This document shows, piece by piece, positions 50,544 through 60,641 of a stretch of 64,000 nt of DNA (position 1 is the stretch's first letter; every line of letters begins with the position of its first letter). Location: contig NZ_JABBKX010000006.1 of the NCBI RefSeq assembly GCF_012927745.1, positions 207,945-271,944 of the forward strand. The letters are read 5' to 3'. The notes beneath the pieces were generated by a model, which saw only the letters and a list, made by a program, of their open reading frames with translations, did not search any database and was not told the origin of the DNA. A program made the translations under genes and the position numbers. The DNA comes from Neoroseomonas marina. Lineage in GTDB: Bacteria; Pseudomonadota; Alphaproteobacteria; Acetobacterales; Acetobacteraceae.

Positions 50544-53039
50544 ATGAAGTTCACCCTCTCTTGGCTGCGCGACCACCTCGAGACGGATGCGTCCGTCGAC
50601 GACATCGCCCGCACGCTGAACGCCATCGGCCTCGAGGTCGAAGGCATCGAGGATCGCGGCGCGGCCCTCGCCTCCTTCCGCATCGCCCGCGTCATCGAGG
50701 CGGTGCAGCACCCCAATGCCGACCGGCTGCGCCACCTGCGCGTCGATATCGGCGACGGGCGCGAACTGTCCGTCGTCTGCGGCGCGCCCAATGCGCGCAC
50801 GGGGATGATGGGTGTCGCCGCGCTGCCGGGCGAATTCGTCCCCGGCACCGGTATCACGCTGAAGGCGGGCGAGATCCGCGGCGTGAAGTCCGAGGCGATG
50901 ATGCTGTCGATGCGCGAGATGGGCCTCGGCGACGACCACACCGGCATCGTGGACCTGCCGGCGGATGCGCCGCTCGGCGCGTCCTACGTGACGTGGGCGG
51001 GGCTGGATGATCCGATCATCGAGATCAGCATCACCCCGAACCGCGGCGACGCGCTGTCGGTGCGCGGCGTGGCGCGGGACCTGGCCGCGGCGGGCCTCGG
51101 CACGCTGAAGCCCTGGTCGGCGCCGAAGGCTGCCGCGGCTTACAAGGCACCGCTGAACTGGAAGATCGAGGATCCGCGCGCCTGCCTCTGGGTGCTCGGC
51201 CGCGCGGTGCGGGGCGTGAAGAACGGGCCTTCGCCGAAGTGGCTGCAGGATCGCCTGGTGGCGATCGGGCTGCGGCCGATCAGCGCGCTGGTGGACATCA
51301 CCAACTTCTTCACCTTCGACCTCGGCCGCCCGCTGCACGTCTTCGACGTGGCGAAGGTGAAGGGCACGAACCTCACCATGCGCATGGCGCGGGACGGCGA
51401 GACGCTGACCGCGCTGAACGGCAAGGACTACGCGCTGACGGCCGAGGACGGCGTCATCGCCGACGAGGCCGGGCCGGAAGCCCTGGGCGGCGTCATCGGC
51501 GGCGAGCATTCGGGCTGCGACGAGACGACGACCGAATGCTTCATCGAATGCGCGCTGTTCGACCCGGTGCGGATCGCGCTGTCGGGCCGCCGCCACGACG
51601 TGCGCACCGATGCGCGCGCGCGCTTCGAGCGCGGCCTCGATCCCGCCTTCCTGCCGGATGCGCTGGAAGCGGCGACGCGCATGATCATCGACCTTTGCGG
51701 CGGCGAGGCGAGCGAGATCTCCGAAGCCGGCGCCGAACCAGCCTGGAAGCGCTCCGCCACGCTGCGCTTCGAGCGCGTAGCGTCCTATGGCGGTCTCGAC
51801 CTGCCGGCGGATGAGTCCGTCGCGCGGCTCGAGCGCCTCGGCTTCACGATGCAGGCGCGAGATGCGGCGAGCGTGACCGTCGCGGTGCCGTCCTGGCGCA
51901 ACGACGTCGCCTCCGACCTCTCGGCCTATCGGGCCGGCGGCGGGGCGCTGGCCCAGTTCGCGGGGCTGGACCCTGCCCGCGCGGCGAAGGCCGCGGAAGG
52001 CTGCGCGGCGATCGAGCCGGAATGCGACCTGGTCGAGGAAGTGCTGCGCCTCGGCGGCCTCGATGCCGTGCCGACGGTCTCGCTGCCGACGAGCGGCGTC
52101 ATCCCGCCGGCGGCCTTCACCCCGAAGCAGGCGCGGGCGGCGCTGGCGCGGCGCGTGCTCGCCGCGCGCGGCATGCAGGAAAGCGTGACCTTCGCCTTCA
52201 TGGAGGCGAAGACCGCGGCCCTGTTCGGCGCCACGCCCGATGCGCTGCGCCTGGTGAACCCGATCGCGGCGGACCTCGACCAGATGCGCCCGACGCCGGT
52301 GGCCTCCCTGCTGCTGGCGGCGTCGCGCAACGCGGCGCGCGGCTTCGCCGATGTGGCGCTGGCCGAACTCGGCGCGGCCTATCGCGACATCACGCCGGAC
52401 GGGCAGGCGGCGGTCGCCGCGGGCGTGCGGCACGGCGCGACGCCGCGGCACTGGGCGGAGGCCTCGCGCGGCGTCGATGCCATGGATGCGAAGGGCGATG
52501 CGCTGGCGGTGCTCGCCGCGCTCGGCGTGCCGATGGCAGCAGTCCAGGTCACGGCCGATGCGCCGGGCTTCTACCATCCGGGTCGCTCCGGCGTGGTGCG
52601 GCAGGGGCCGAAGACGGTTCTCGCCACCTTCGGGGAGATCCACCCCAAGGTGCTCGAGGCGCTGGACCTCCCCGGTCCGGCGGTGGCCTTCGAGGTCTTC
52701 CTCGACGCCGTCGCCGAGCCCAAGCGCCGCAAGAAGGGCGCGCCGGACCTGCCGGCCTTCCAGCCGCTGAGGCGCGACTTCGCCTTCATCGTCGAGGACA
52801 AGGTGACCGCCGAGGCCCTGCTGCGCGCCGCGCGCGGCGCCGACAAGGCGCTGATCACCGATGTCGCGCTGTTCGACGTCTATCGCGGCAAGGGCGTGCC
52901 GGAGGGCTCGAAGAGCCTCGCCATCCAGGTCACGCTGCAGCCGCGCGAGGCGACGCTCACCGACGCGCAGATCGAGGCCGTGGCCGACCGGGTCGTCGCC
53001 GCGGTCGCCAAGGCCACGGGCGCGGTGCTCCGCGCGTGA
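50544..53039 (+). CDS. pheT: Phenylalanyl-tRNA synthetase beta subunit
   Basis: Large subunit, 831 residues. Its domains run from an EMAP-II-like tRNA-binding domain (about 40-150, HPNADRLRHLRVDIGDGREL), through B3/B4 editing (about 210-390), B5 (about 400-475) and the pseudo-catalytic core, to a C-terminal ferredoxin-fold anticodon-binding domain (about 735-831, PLRRDFAFIVEDKVTAEALL). The stop overlaps the next ATG (TGATG). Confidence 0.97.
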   Translation: MKFTLSWLRDHLETDASVDDIARTLNAIGLEVEGIEDRGAALASFRIARVIEAVQHPNADRLRHLRVDIGDGRELSVVCGAPNARTGMMGVAALPGEFVPGTGITLKAGEIRGVKSEAMMLSMREMGLGDDHTGIVDLPADAPLGASYVTWAGLDDPIIEISITPNRGDALSVRGVARDLAAAGLGTLKPWSAPKAAAAYKAPLNWKIEDPRACLWVLGRAVRGVKNGPSPKWLQDRLVAIGLRPISALVDITNFFTFDLGRPLHVFDVAKVKGTNLTMRMARDGETLTALNGKDYALTAEDGVIADEAGPEALGGVIGGEHSGCDETTTECFIECALFDPVRIALSGRRHDVRTDARARFERGLDPAFLPDALEAATRMIIDLCGGEASEISEAGAEPAWKRSATLRFERVASYGGLDLPADESVARLERLGFTMQARDAASVTVAVPSWRNDVASDLSAYRAGGGALAQFAGLDPARAAKAAEGCAAIEPECDLVEEVLRLGGLDAVPTVSLPTSGVIPPAAFTPKQARAALARRVLAARGMQESVTFAFMEAKTAALFGATPDALRLVNPIAADLDQMRPTPVASLLLAASRNAARGFADVALAELGAAYRDITPDGQAAVAAGVRHGATPRHWAEASRGVDAMDAKGDALAVLAALGVPMAAVQVTADAPGFYHPGRSGVVRQGPKTVLATFGEIHPKVLEALDLPGPAVAFEVFLDAVAEPKRRKKGAPDLPAFQPLRRDFAFIVEDKVTAEALLRAARGADKALITDVALFDVYRGKGVPEGSKSLAIQVTLQPREATLTDAQIEAVADRVVAAVAKATGAVLRA

Positions 53040-54220
53040 TGCCGGGGGCGGACAGCAAGGGCCGGAACCTGGCGCTGCTGTCCGCTTCCATCGTGCTGGT
53101 GCTCGCGGTGTGGTTCGCGGGCACGGCGGCGGTGCCGGGGCTGATCGCCTCGGGGCTCGTCACGCCGGGTCGCGCGGCGCTGCTGACGGCGGCGGTGCAA
53201 CTCGGCTTCGTCGTGGGAACGCTGGTCAGCGCGGTGCTGTCGCTGGCGGACCGTCTCGATCCGCGGCGGCTCTACCTGGCCTGTGCGCTGGTCGCCGCGG
53301 CGGCGACGCTGGCGCAGACGCTGGTGGCGCCGTCCGGCACGGCCGCGGTTGTCCTGCGCTTCGTCGCCGGCGCGACGATGGCGGGCGTCTATCCGGTGGG
53401 GATGAAGCTCGCGGCGTCCTGGGCCAAGGGGGACCTCGGCCTGCTGATCGGCATCGTGGTGGGGGCGCTGACGCTCGGCTCGGCGCTGCCGCATCTGCTG
53501 CCGACGCTGCTGGGCTCGCTCGACTGGCGGGCGGCCTATGGCGGGGCAGGGGTGCTGGCGGCGGCGGGGGCGTCGCTGGTGCTGGGCTTCCGGCCCGGGC
53601 CGCTGCTCGGCGCGCGGCCGCCCTTCCGGCCGGCACAGATGCTCGAGGCCTGGCGGAACCCGGGGCTGCGGCTCGCGAACCTCGGCTATCTCGGCCACAT
53701 GTGGGAACTCTACGCCATGTGGGCCTGGATCGGGGTGTTCCTGGCTGGGCTGCTCGGGCGGCCGCAGGTGGGCGGCTGGGTATTCGGCATCGTCGCCACG
53801 GGTGCGGCGGGCTGCGTGCTGGCCGGGCTGGCGGCGGACCGGTGGAACCGGGCGCGCGTGGCGGCGCTGTGCATGGTGGTCTCGGGCGCCTGTGCTCTGG
53901 TGATCGGCACGGCATCGGCCTGGCCGGCGCTCGCACTCGGCATCGCCTTCCTCTGGGGCTTCACGGTGGTGGCGGATTCGGCGCAGTTCTCGGCCTGCGT
54001 CGTGAGCCTGTCGCCGCCGGACTATGTCGGGACGATGCTGACGGTGCAGACCTCGGCGGGGTTCCTGCTGACCGCGGTGGTGATCGGCGTGCTGCCGTAT
54101 CTGATGGCGCTGCTGACGCCGGCGGCGGCCTTCGCGCTGCTGGCCGTCGGGCCGCTGCTCGGCGCCATCGCCATGTGGCGGCTGGCGCCGATGCTCGATC
54201 AGGCGTCCTCGCCCAGATAG
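53039..54220 (+). CDS. MFS transporter
   Basis: A 393-residue permease with about twelve helices. VVGTLVSAVLSLADRLDPRR is at the helix 2-3 loop, FVAGATMAGVYPVGMKLAAS at helix 4, and NLGYLGHMWELYAMWAWIGV opens the second half. This matches the nitrate/cyanate (NNP/CynX-like) side of the superfamily loosely; the substrate is undetermined. The ATG overlaps the pheT stop, so it is likely co-transcribed with pheST without functional reason. Its end overlaps the convergent RidA gene by 22 bases. Confidence 0.88.
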   Translation: MPGADSKGRNLALLSASIVLVLAVWFAGTAAVPGLIASGLVTPGRAALLTAAVQLGFVVGTLVSAVLSLADRLDPRRLYLACALVAAAATLAQTLVAPSGTAAVVLRFVAGATMAGVYPVGMKLAASWAKGDLGLLIGIVVGALTLGSALPHLLPTLLGSLDWRAAYGGAGVLAAAGASLVLGFRPGPLLGARPPFRPAQMLEAWRNPGLRLANLGYLGHMWELYAMWAWIGVFLAGLLGRPQVGGWVFGIVATGAAGCVLAGLAADRWNRARVAALCMVVSGACALVIGTASAWPALALGIAFLWGFTVVADSAQFSACVVSLSPPDYVGTMLTVQTSAGFLLTAVVIGVLPYLMALLTPAAAFALLAVGPLLGAIAMWRLAPMLDQASSPR

Positions 54221-54588
54221 GCGGTCGCGTCGATCTCGACCAGGCAGTCGGGCGATCCGAGGCCGGAGACGATGCAGGAGACGCGATGGGGCGGGTCCAC
54301 GGCGAAGTTCGCGAAATAGACCTCGTTCATCGGTTCCCAATTGGCGCGGTCCGTCACGTAGACCGTGCACTTCACCACGTCCTTGAGCGACCCGCCGGCT
54401 TCCTCGATCAGCATGCGGATGTTGTCGATCGCCTGTTGGGTCTGCGCGCGCACGTCGCCGATGGCGAACTTTCCCTCGGGATCGCGGCCGGTGAAGCAGA
54501 CGAACATGAAGCCGCCCGCGATGGTCGCCTGGGCGAAGGGGCGGGTGGTCTTGAAGACGCGGGGGGACGAGACGGCACGCTTCGGCAT
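54199..54588 (-). CDS. RidA family protein
   Basis: A 129-residue member of the RidA/YjgF family, only distantly like the one at 17.6 kb. Features are TTRPFAQATIAGGFMFVCFT, AQTQQAIDNIRMLIEEAGGS, DVVKCTVYVTDRANWEPMNE and the end HRVSCIVSGLGSPDCLVEID, where the family's binding Arg sits in HRVSC. AAGGG is 8 bases before the ATG. It is convergent with and overlaps the MFS gene; alone on its strand here. Confidence 0.9.
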   Translation of the reverse strand: MPKRAVSSPRVFKTTRPFAQATIAGGFMFVCFTGRDPEGKFAIGDVRAQTQQAIDNIRMLIEEAGGSLKDVVKCTVYVTDRANWEPMNEVYFANFAVDPPHRVSCIVSGLGSPDCLVEIDATAYLGEDA

Positions 54589-54728
54589 TTGAGAACCCTT
54601 GCAAGGATGGGGCGCCGTCCCGGCAAGGGCCGTGCCGCGGGCAGAATAGGCAATGCCGGGACGGGCGCCAGGGCGGCTGGTGCGCGGTTTGCTACGGTCG
54701 CGGCCGGACAACCCCGGGAAGTGCACTC

Positions 54729-55715
54729 ATGCTGCCTCGTCGCCTCGTCCTTGCCACCCCGTCGCTGCTGGCCGCGCCGCGCCTGTCGCGCGCGCAAGGC
54801 GCCCGCCCGATCCGCCTGATCGTCCCGAACCCGCCGGGGGGCCAGTCCGACACCATCGCCCGGCTCTACGCCGAAGCGATGCAGGCGACGGCGGGCCAGG
54901 CCGTGGTGGTGGACAACCGTTCGGGCGCCAATGGCCTGATCGCCATGGATGCCGTGTCGAAGTCCGCACCCGATGGCACAACGGTCGGCCTGTTCAGCAT
55001 CGCGCTGTTCACGACCCTGCCGATGATGATGGCGCGCATGCCGCTGGACGTGGACCGGGACCTGACGGCGGTCACGAGCATGGTGACCAGCACCGTCCTG
55101 TGCGCCGTCACCGAGCACCGTGCCCGCGAACGCGGCTGGACGGATTTCCGCGCCATGGTGGATTGGGCGAAGCGCCCCGGAAACGGCCTGACGAACGGGG
55201 CGGCGAGCAGCGGCGGCGCGTCGCACCTCCTGGTCGCGACCATCGCGAAGCGCAGCGGCGCCGACATGACCGTGGTGCCCTACCGCGGCGGGGCGCCGGC
55301 GCTGAACGATCTGCTCGCCGGTAGTATCGACATGTGCTTCGACTTCATGCCGGCGCTGATGCCGCATGTGCAGACGGGACGGCTGCGGGCCCTCGCCGTG
55401 GGGTCGCGCGAACGCCTGCCCTTCCTGCCGGAGGTGCCGGGCATGGGCGACTTCCCGGACCTCGGCATCGTCGATGTCGACCTGCAATCGTGGAACATCG
55501 TCACCGGCCCGCCGGGCATGCCTGCCGAGGCCCAGGCGCGCCTGGTGGCGCTGGTGCGGGGCGCGGGCGCGTACCCGGGGCTCGAGGACAGGTTGCGGAC
55601 CCATGGCCTGCTGGCCATGCCGCCGCTCGAACCGGCGGCGGTTCGGGCCCGCATCCAGGCCGAACGCCCCCGCTGGCGTGAAATGGTCGAGATCAGCGGC
55701 GCCCGGATCGAATAG
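54729..55715 (+). CDS. Tripartite tricarboxylate transporter (Bug/TctC) solute receptor
   Basis: A periplasmic binding protein of the Bug family, 328 residues. The N-terminal export signal is short ([22 protein letters not shown], with Arg-Arg). The core has [60 protein letters not shown] and [20 protein letters not shown]. Such receptors bind carboxylates or other small organic acids. No TctA/TctB membrane genes are adjacent. It is divergent from the RidA gene. Confidence 0.9.
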   Translation: MLPRRLVLATPSLLAAPRLSRAQGARPIRLIVPNPPGGQSDTIARLYAEAMQATAGQAVVVDNRSGANGLIAMDAVSKSAPDGTTVGLFSIALFTTLPMMMARMPLDVDRDLTAVTSMVTSTVLCAVTEHRARERGWTDFRAMVDWAKRPGNGLTNGAASSGGASHLLVATIAKRSGADMTVVPYRGGAPALNDLLAGSIDMCFDFMPALMPHVQTGRLRALAVGSRERLPFLPEVPGMGDFPDLGIVDVDLQSWNIVTGPPGMPAEAQARLVALVRGAGAYPGLEDRLRTHGLLAMPPLEPAAVRARIQAERPRWREMVEISGARIE

Positions 55716-55812
55716 GCCGGCCCGGAAGTGCTTTCACTTGGGGGCCGCCTGCCTTATCTCCCCGATGAACAGACCGCCTGGGCCCCCCATTGCCCGGCCC
55801 TCACGGATTCCC

Positions 55813-57618
55813 ATGACCGATACGCCGCTCGACCTCATCCGCAACTTCTCGATCATCGCCCATATCGACCACGGGAAGTCCACGCTCGCCGATCGCCTCA
55901 TCCAGGCGACGGGGGCCCTGTCCGCGCGAGAGATGAAGGAGCAGGTGCTCGACAACATGGAGATCGAGCGCGAGCGCGGCATCACCATCAAGGCGCAGAC
56001 CGTGCGCCTGACCTATCCGGCGCAGGACGGCAAGACCTACGTCCTGAACCTGATGGACACGCCGGGCCACGTCGACTTCGCCTACGAGGTCTCGCGCAGC
56101 CTTGCGGCCTGCGAGGGATCGCTGCTGGTGGTCGATGCCTCCCAGGGCGTCGAGGCGCAGACGCTCGCCAACGTCTACCAGGCGATCGATGCGGGGCACG
56201 AGATCGTGCCCGTGCTGAACAAGATCGACCTGCCCGCCGCCGAGCCCGACCGCGTGAAGCAGCAGATCGAGGACGTGATCGGCCTCGATGCCTCCGACGC
56301 CGTGATGATCAGCGCCAAGACCGGGCTGAACATCGAAGGCGTGCTCGAGGCGATCGTGACGCGCCTGCCGCCGCCGAGCGGCGATGCGTCCGCCACCACC
56401 AAGGCGCTGCTGGTCGACAGCTGGTACGACGCCTATCTCGGCGTGGTGATCCTGGTGCGGGTGAAGGACGGCTTCCTGAAGAAGGGCCAGCGCATCCGCA
56501 TGATGTCCTCGGGCGCGGTGCACACCATCGAGCAGGTCGGCGTGTTCAAGCCGAAGCTCGTGCCCACGGACAGCCTCGGGCCGGGCGAGATGGGCTACGT
56601 CACCGCCGCCATCAAGACGGTCGCCGACACCAACGTGGGCGACACCATCACCGACGACCGCAATCCGGCGGCCGAGCCGCTGGCGGGCTTCAAGCCCTCC
56701 ATTCCCGTGGTGTGGTGCGGCCTCTATCCGGTGGATGCGGACGACTTCGAGAAGCTGCGGGAGTCGCTTGCGAAGCTGCGGCTCAACGACGCCTCCTTCC
56801 ACTACGAGACGGAGACGTCCGCCGCGCTCGGCTTCGGCTTCCGTTGCGGCTTCCTCGGCCTGCTGCATCTCGAGATCATCCAGGAACGCCTGTCGCGCGA
56901 GTTCGACCTCGACCTGATCGCGACGGCGCCGTCCGTCGTCTACAAGGTGCACCAGACCAACGGCGAGATGTTCGAGCTGCACAACCCGGCCGACATGCCG
57001 GACGGCAGCGTGCTCGACCACATCGAGGAGCCGTGGATCAAGGCGACCATCATGCTGCCGGACGACTACCTCGGCCCGGTGCTGGCGCTGTGCAACGAAC
57101 GGCGCGGGCAGCAGGTGGAACTGACCTATGTCGGCGCCCGCGCCATGCTGGTCTATCGCCTGCCGCTGAACGAGGTGGTCTTCGACTTCTACGACCGGCT
57201 GAAGTCGGTCAGCCGCGGCTACGCCTCCTTCGATTACCAGATGGACGGGTATTCCGAAGGCGACCTCGTAAAGATCTCGATCCTGGTGAACAACGAGCCG
57301 GTGGATGCGCTGTCCTTCATGGCGCATCGCAGCCAGGCCGAGCGGCGCGGCCGGCAGATCTGCGAGAAGCTGAAGGAGTTGATCCCCCGGCAGCTCTTCA
57401 AGATCCCGATCCAGGCGGCGATCGGCGGGCGCGTCATCGCGCGCGAGACCATCTCCGCCCTGTCCAAGGACGTCACCGCCAAGTGCTACGGCGGCGACAT
57501 CAGCCGCAAGCGCAAGCTCCTCGAGAAGCAGAAGGAGGGCAAGAAGCGCATGCGGCAGTTCGGCAAGGTCGAGATCCCGCAATCTGCGTTCATCGCCGCA
57601 CTCAAGATGGACGCCTGA
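55813..57618 (+). CDS. lepA: Elongation factor 4 (LepA)
   Basis: Ribosomal translocase-like GTPase, 601 residues. GTPase boxes are [15 protein letters not shown] (G1), [17 protein letters not shown] (G3) and [15 protein letters not shown] (G4). The C-terminal LepA-specific domain shows [40 protein letters not shown] and [18 protein letters not shown]. The ATG at 55,813 gives the standard N-terminus [20 protein letters not shown]. Confidence 0.97.
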   Translation: MTDTPLDLIRNFSIIAHIDHGKSTLADRLIQATGALSAREMKEQVLDNMEIERERGITIKAQTVRLTYPAQDGKTYVLNLMDTPGHVDFAYEVSRSLAACEGSLLVVDASQGVEAQTLANVYQAIDAGHEIVPVLNKIDLPAAEPDRVKQQIEDVIGLDASDAVMISAKTGLNIEGVLEAIVTRLPPPSGDASATTKALLVDSWYDAYLGVVILVRVKDGFLKKGQRIRMMSSGAVHTIEQVGVFKPKLVPTDSLGPGEMGYVTAAIKTVADTNVGDTITDDRNPAAEPLAGFKPSIPVVWCGLYPVDADDFEKLRESLAKLRLNDASFHYETETSAALGFGFRCGFLGLLHLEIIQERLSREFDLDLIATAPSVVYKVHQTNGEMFELHNPADMPDGSVLDHIEEPWIKATIMLPDDYLGPVLALCNERRGQQVELTYVGARAMLVYRLPLNEVVFDFYDRLKSVSRGYASFDYQMDGYSEGDLVKISILVNNEPVDALSFMAHRSQAERRGRQICEKLKELIPRQLFKIPIQAAIGGRVIARETISALSKDVTAKCYGGDISRKRKLLEKQKEGKKRMRQFGKVEIPQSAFIAALKMDA

Positions 57619-57768
57619 TACGCGTCATCGCGCGGAGGCATACAACCGTCCGGCGGCATTCATCGGTGCCGCGGACGTTTCGGCCTTGACTTCCGGTCCT
57701 TCGAACTTGATGTGCGCCTCAGGAACGCATTGGCGCAGACGTATTCGCCACGACCGGGAGAACGCCTC

Positions 57769-58761
57769 ATGCCGCAGTTCAAGCGCCGCGACATCGTCGC
57801 CGGCCTTTCCGCCATCGCAACTTCGGGGCTCGCCGCGCCGGCGGTGGCCCAGGGGGCGTATCCGAACCGTCCCATCACCATGGTGATCCCTTTCGCCGCC
57901 GGCGGCCCGACCGACACGGTGGGGCGGCTGATCGCGCAGGCGATGAGCACGGATCTGGGCCAGCCCGTGGTGGTCGAGAATGTCGGCGGCGCGGGCGGTA
58001 CGCTCGGCGCGCAGCGCGTCGCGGGCGCCCGTCCGGACGGGTATTCGATCCTGCTGCATCACATCGGCATGGCGACGATTCCGACGCTCTATCGTCGCCT
58101 CGCCTATGATCCGGTGAACGGGTTCGAGACGCTCGGCCTCGTCACCGAAGTGCCGATGACCCTCATCGCCCGGCGCAACATCGAGGCGAACAGCCTCGCC
58201 GAGCTGGTCGCACTGATCCGTCAGCGCGGCGAGAACCTGAACTACGCGAATGCCGGTATCGGCGCGGCCAGCCACCTCTGCGGGCTGCTGCTCATGAAGG
58301 CGGTCGACACGCGCATGACGACGGTGCCCTATCGCGGCACGGGTCCGGCGATGAACGACCTGGTGGCTGGCACGGTCGACATCATGTGCGACCAGACGAC
58401 CAACACGACCGAGCAGATCCGCGCCGGCACCGTGCGCGCCTTCGCCGTGACGACCGAGCAGCGCGTGGCCGCGCTGCCCGATCTGCCGACCTCGGCCCAG
58501 GGCGGGCTGCCGGGTTTCGAGGTCAGCGTGTGGCACGGGCTCTACGCGCCCAAGGGCACGCCGGCGCCGATCGTGGCGCGGCTGAACCAGGCGCTGGTGA
58601 AGGCGCTGCAGGACGAGGGCATTGCCCGGCGCTTCGCGGATCTGGGCACCGCCCCGGTCGCTGCGGCGCGCGCGACGCCCGAAATCCATCGCCAGTTCTG
58701 GCAGGCCGATATCGCCAAATGGCGGCCGCTGATCCAGGCCGCCGGCCAGTTCGCCGATTGA
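57769..58761 (+). CDS. Tripartite tricarboxylate transporter (Bug/TctC) solute receptor
   Basis: A 330-residue periplasmic binding protein. MPQFKRRDIVAGLSAIATSG is a twin-arginine-like leader, cleaved near AVAQGAY. The Bug core is PITMVIPFAAGGPTDTVGRL, VVENVGGAGGTLGAQRVAGA, TTVPYRGTGPAMNDLVAGTV and FEVSVWHGLYAPKGTPAPIV. The start at 57,769 has GGGAG 8 bases upstream; a longer frame from 57,712 is not needed. Alone, without transporter membrane subunits. Confidence 0.92.
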   Translation: MPQFKRRDIVAGLSAIATSGLAAPAVAQGAYPNRPITMVIPFAAGGPTDTVGRLIAQAMSTDLGQPVVVENVGGAGGTLGAQRVAGARPDGYSILLHHIGMATIPTLYRRLAYDPVNGFETLGLVTEVPMTLIARRNIEANSLAELVALIRQRGENLNYANAGIGAASHLCGLLLMKAVDTRMTTVPYRGTGPAMNDLVAGTVDIMCDQTTNTTEQIRAGTVRAFAVTTEQRVAALPDLPTSAQGGLPGFEVSVWHGLYAPKGTPAPIVARLNQALVKALQDEGIARRFADLGTAPVAAARATPEIHRQFWQADIAKWRPLIQAAGQFAD

Positions 58762-58768
58762 CGAAAAA

Positions 58769-58802
58769 GGGCGCGGCCGCGGGTTGCCCTGCGGACGCGC
58801 CC
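58769..58802 (+). terminator. GC-rich hairpin after the receptor gene
   Basis: GGGCGCGGCCGCGGG pairs with CCCTGCGGACGCGCCC over a TTG loop with one mismatch and one bulge, 8 bases past the receptor stop. It has no T-run. It overlaps the proposed -35 box of tRNA-Ser. Confidence 0.45.
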
Positions 58803-58812
58803 TGACTATGTT
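58784..58812 (+). promoter_or_regulatory. Predicted promoter of tRNA-Ser
   Basis: TTGCCC, 17 bases, TATGTT, ending 11 bases before the first base of the mature tRNA. The position fits a tRNA promoter, and the -35 word equals that before rpmI. Confidence 0.5.
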
Positions 58813-58823
58813 CCGCCCCCTCC

Positions 58824-58914
58824 GGACAGGTGGCCGAGCGGTCGAAGGCGCGCGCCTGGAAAGTGCGTATACGTCAAAAGCGTATCGAGGGTTCGAATCC
58901 CTCCCTGTCCGCCA
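58824..58914 (+). tRNA. tRNA-Ser (anticodon GGA)
   Basis: A 91-nt class II tRNA. The acceptor stem GGACAGG / CCTGTCC, D-arm (GCCGAGC...GGC), anticodon stem CGCGC / GTGCG with loop CTGGAAA (anticodon GGA, reading UCC/UCU), a long variable arm, and T-arm with GGTTCGAATCC are all present. CCA is encoded. It is a common integration site for tyrosine-recombinase elements, and an integrase gene follows. Confidence 0.97.
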
Positions 58915-58915
58915 G

Positions 58916-58938
58916 ACCCCCGTTTCCGGGGTTTTTTT
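58916..58938 (+). terminator. Intrinsic terminator of tRNA-Ser
   Basis: CCCCG, loop TTTC, CGGGG, then seven T's, immediately after the encoded CCA. Confidence 0.9.
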
Positions 58939-59107
58939 ACGTCCCAAGCGTGGCCGTAATCCGTTGAAAATACGCAAATCTAGTGTCTGACCGTCCCCGG
59001 TCATCCCTGCCTTACCCGCGTCTCCATCGTGGGTATGGTCAAGGGTTCGATTGACCGAATTGGCTGGATGGACGAATCTGCCACCACCAGACGGAAGGCA
59101 GGCGCCA

Positions 59108-60301
59108 ATGGGTAAACTGACGGCCAAGCAGGTGGCGGCGACCACCACGCCATGCGTGATTGGCGATGGGGATGGGCTGTGGTTCCAAGTCGGCGGACCG
59201 ACTCAGCGTTCTTGGATCATGCGCTACACGTCGCCCGTCACCCGGAAGACGCGAGAGTTCGGTCTCGGCTCTTACCCTGCTGTAAGCCTCGCCCAAGCCC
59301 GTGAGGCACGCGACGCAGCCCGTGCGTTGATCCGGGAAGGCAGGGACCCCATCGACGAACGGAAGGCGCGCGCGCTTCCTGTGGACGTGACGAGGGGCAT
59401 GACGTTCCGCGCCGCCATGGAAGCGACCATCAAGGCGCGTACGCCGTCATGGACGGACCCCAAGGCCCCCGATACGTGGCGCAACAGCCTTTCGCGCCAC
59501 GCGGCATCGTTACTCGACAAGCACTGTTGCGAAATCACCACCGCAGACGTGCACGCAGTTCTGGAACCCATCTGGTCCACGATGGCGCCGACCGCGAAGC
59601 ACATCCGCGAGCGCATCGAAACCATCTTGGACTACGCCGCGATGATGGACGGTTGGGCTGACGACAAACCCAACCCTGCTCGATGGAAAGGCCGCCTGTC
59701 AGTCCTGTTGCCGAAGATCGGTGCCGTGCACACACCGGCGCATCACGCCAGCCTGCCCCACGCGGACGCACCGGCATTCGTCGCTGACCTGCGCCAGCGT
59801 GAAGGTGCGGGGGCTCGCGCGCTGGAACTTACCATCCTCACTGGCCAACGCACGGGGGCGATCATGGCAGCGAAGTGGGCTGACTTCGATCTGACGGCCA
59901 CGGTCTGGAACTGTCCCGCCGAGGACATGAAGGCGAAGGAAGCGCACACGGTGCCGCTCACCCCGGCGATGCTGCGCGTGCTTGAAGCCATGAAGCCGCT
60001 GCGAAGGCAGGACCAAGGCGATTGGGTTTTTCCCGGTCAAGGCAAGGCTGGGCACATCAGCAACGGCGCCATGACGGCGGTACTCAAGAGGATGGGTAGG
60101 TCCGCCCTGACGGTGCATGGGTTTCGCAGCACAATCCGGGACTGGGCAGCAGAAGAAACGGACCACATGGCCGAGGTTGCGGAGGCCGTGCTTGACCATG
60201 TGTTGCCGGGCGGTGCGACGCGCGCGGCGTATCAGCGCGGAGACCTGCTGACCAAGCGGCGGCGTCTGCACGAGGACTGGGAGAAATACCTAGGAGCCTG
60301 A
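59108..60301 (+). CDS. P4-type tyrosine integrase
   Basis: A site-specific recombinase of 397 residues. The N-terminal arm-binding DUF4102-type domain shows GDGDGLWFQV, TRKTREFGLGSYPAVSLAQA and AREARDAARALIREGRDPID. The core-binding domain follows (about 97-200). Catalytic residues appear complete: Arg248 (LTGQRTGAI), His337 and Arg340 (TVHGFRSTIRDWA), His364 and the nucleophile Tyr375 (TRAAYQRGDLL). The start MGKLTAKQVAAT matches the family; the open frame runs 19 codons further upstream. It lies 193 bases from the tRNA-Ser, the expected arrangement for insertion at that tRNA. Confidence 0.93.
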   Translation: MGKLTAKQVAATTTPCVIGDGDGLWFQVGGPTQRSWIMRYTSPVTRKTREFGLGSYPAVSLAQAREARDAARALIREGRDPIDERKARALPVDVTRGMTFRAAMEATIKARTPSWTDPKAPDTWRNSLSRHAASLLDKHCCEITTADVHAVLEPIWSTMAPTAKHIRERIETILDYAAMMDGWADDKPNPARWKGRLSVLLPKIGAVHTPAHHASLPHADAPAFVADLRQREGAGARALELTILTGQRTGAIMAAKWADFDLTATVWNCPAEDMKAKEAHTVPLTPAMLRVLEAMKPLRRQDQGDWVFPGQGKAGHISNGAMTAVLKRMGRSALTVHGFRSTIRDWAAEETDHMAEVAEAVLDHVLPGGATRAAYQRGDLLTKRRRLHEDWEKYLGA

Positions 60302-60449
60302 CCCGGCATCCGGGTTGTCAGGCATCGGACAAATCCGCATCCGAAACGTTTATCAATTTGACGCGGCACTACCCCGGTTCCGTATAACGTCCCTCAGCGG
60401 TCCACAGCATACCAACCCCGGACCGCCGAAGATTTGGAACATTTTTTTT

Positions 60450-60641
60450 GTGGAACCGATTGCCGTTACGCTTCCGGAGGTGAAGCGCCTTACTTCTCTT
60501 TCTCGTTCGACCATCTATCGTCTGGCTCAGGCAAATAAGATCGAAACCAAGAAGGTCGGCGCCCGCACCTTGTATAAGGTGGACAGTATCCGTGACTTCC
60601 TGAACGGATGCCCGCCCGCCAACATCACCGGGAAACTCTGA
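60450..60641 (+). CDS. AlpA/excisionase-like helix-turn-helix protein
   Basis: A 63-residue protein from a GTG start: LPEVKRLTSLSRSTIYRLAQ is a MerR/AlpA-type helix-turn-helix and KVGARTLYKVDSIRDFLNG the wing and last helix. In P4-like elements AlpA controls integrase expression and excision; this one follows the integrase gene. The start is uncertain. No ribosome-binding site is seen, and a run of eight T's (60,442-60,449) lies directly before the GTG; the frame itself is open to 60,315. Confidence 0.72.
   Translation: MEPIAVTLPEVKRLTSLSRSTIYRLAQANKIETKKVGARTLYKVDSIRDFLNGCPPANITGKL

Noticed and set aside
59040..59050. GGGTTCGA before the integrase as an att site
   Set aside because: Only 8 bases match the T-loop of tRNA-Ser and the neighbouring bases do not continue the match.
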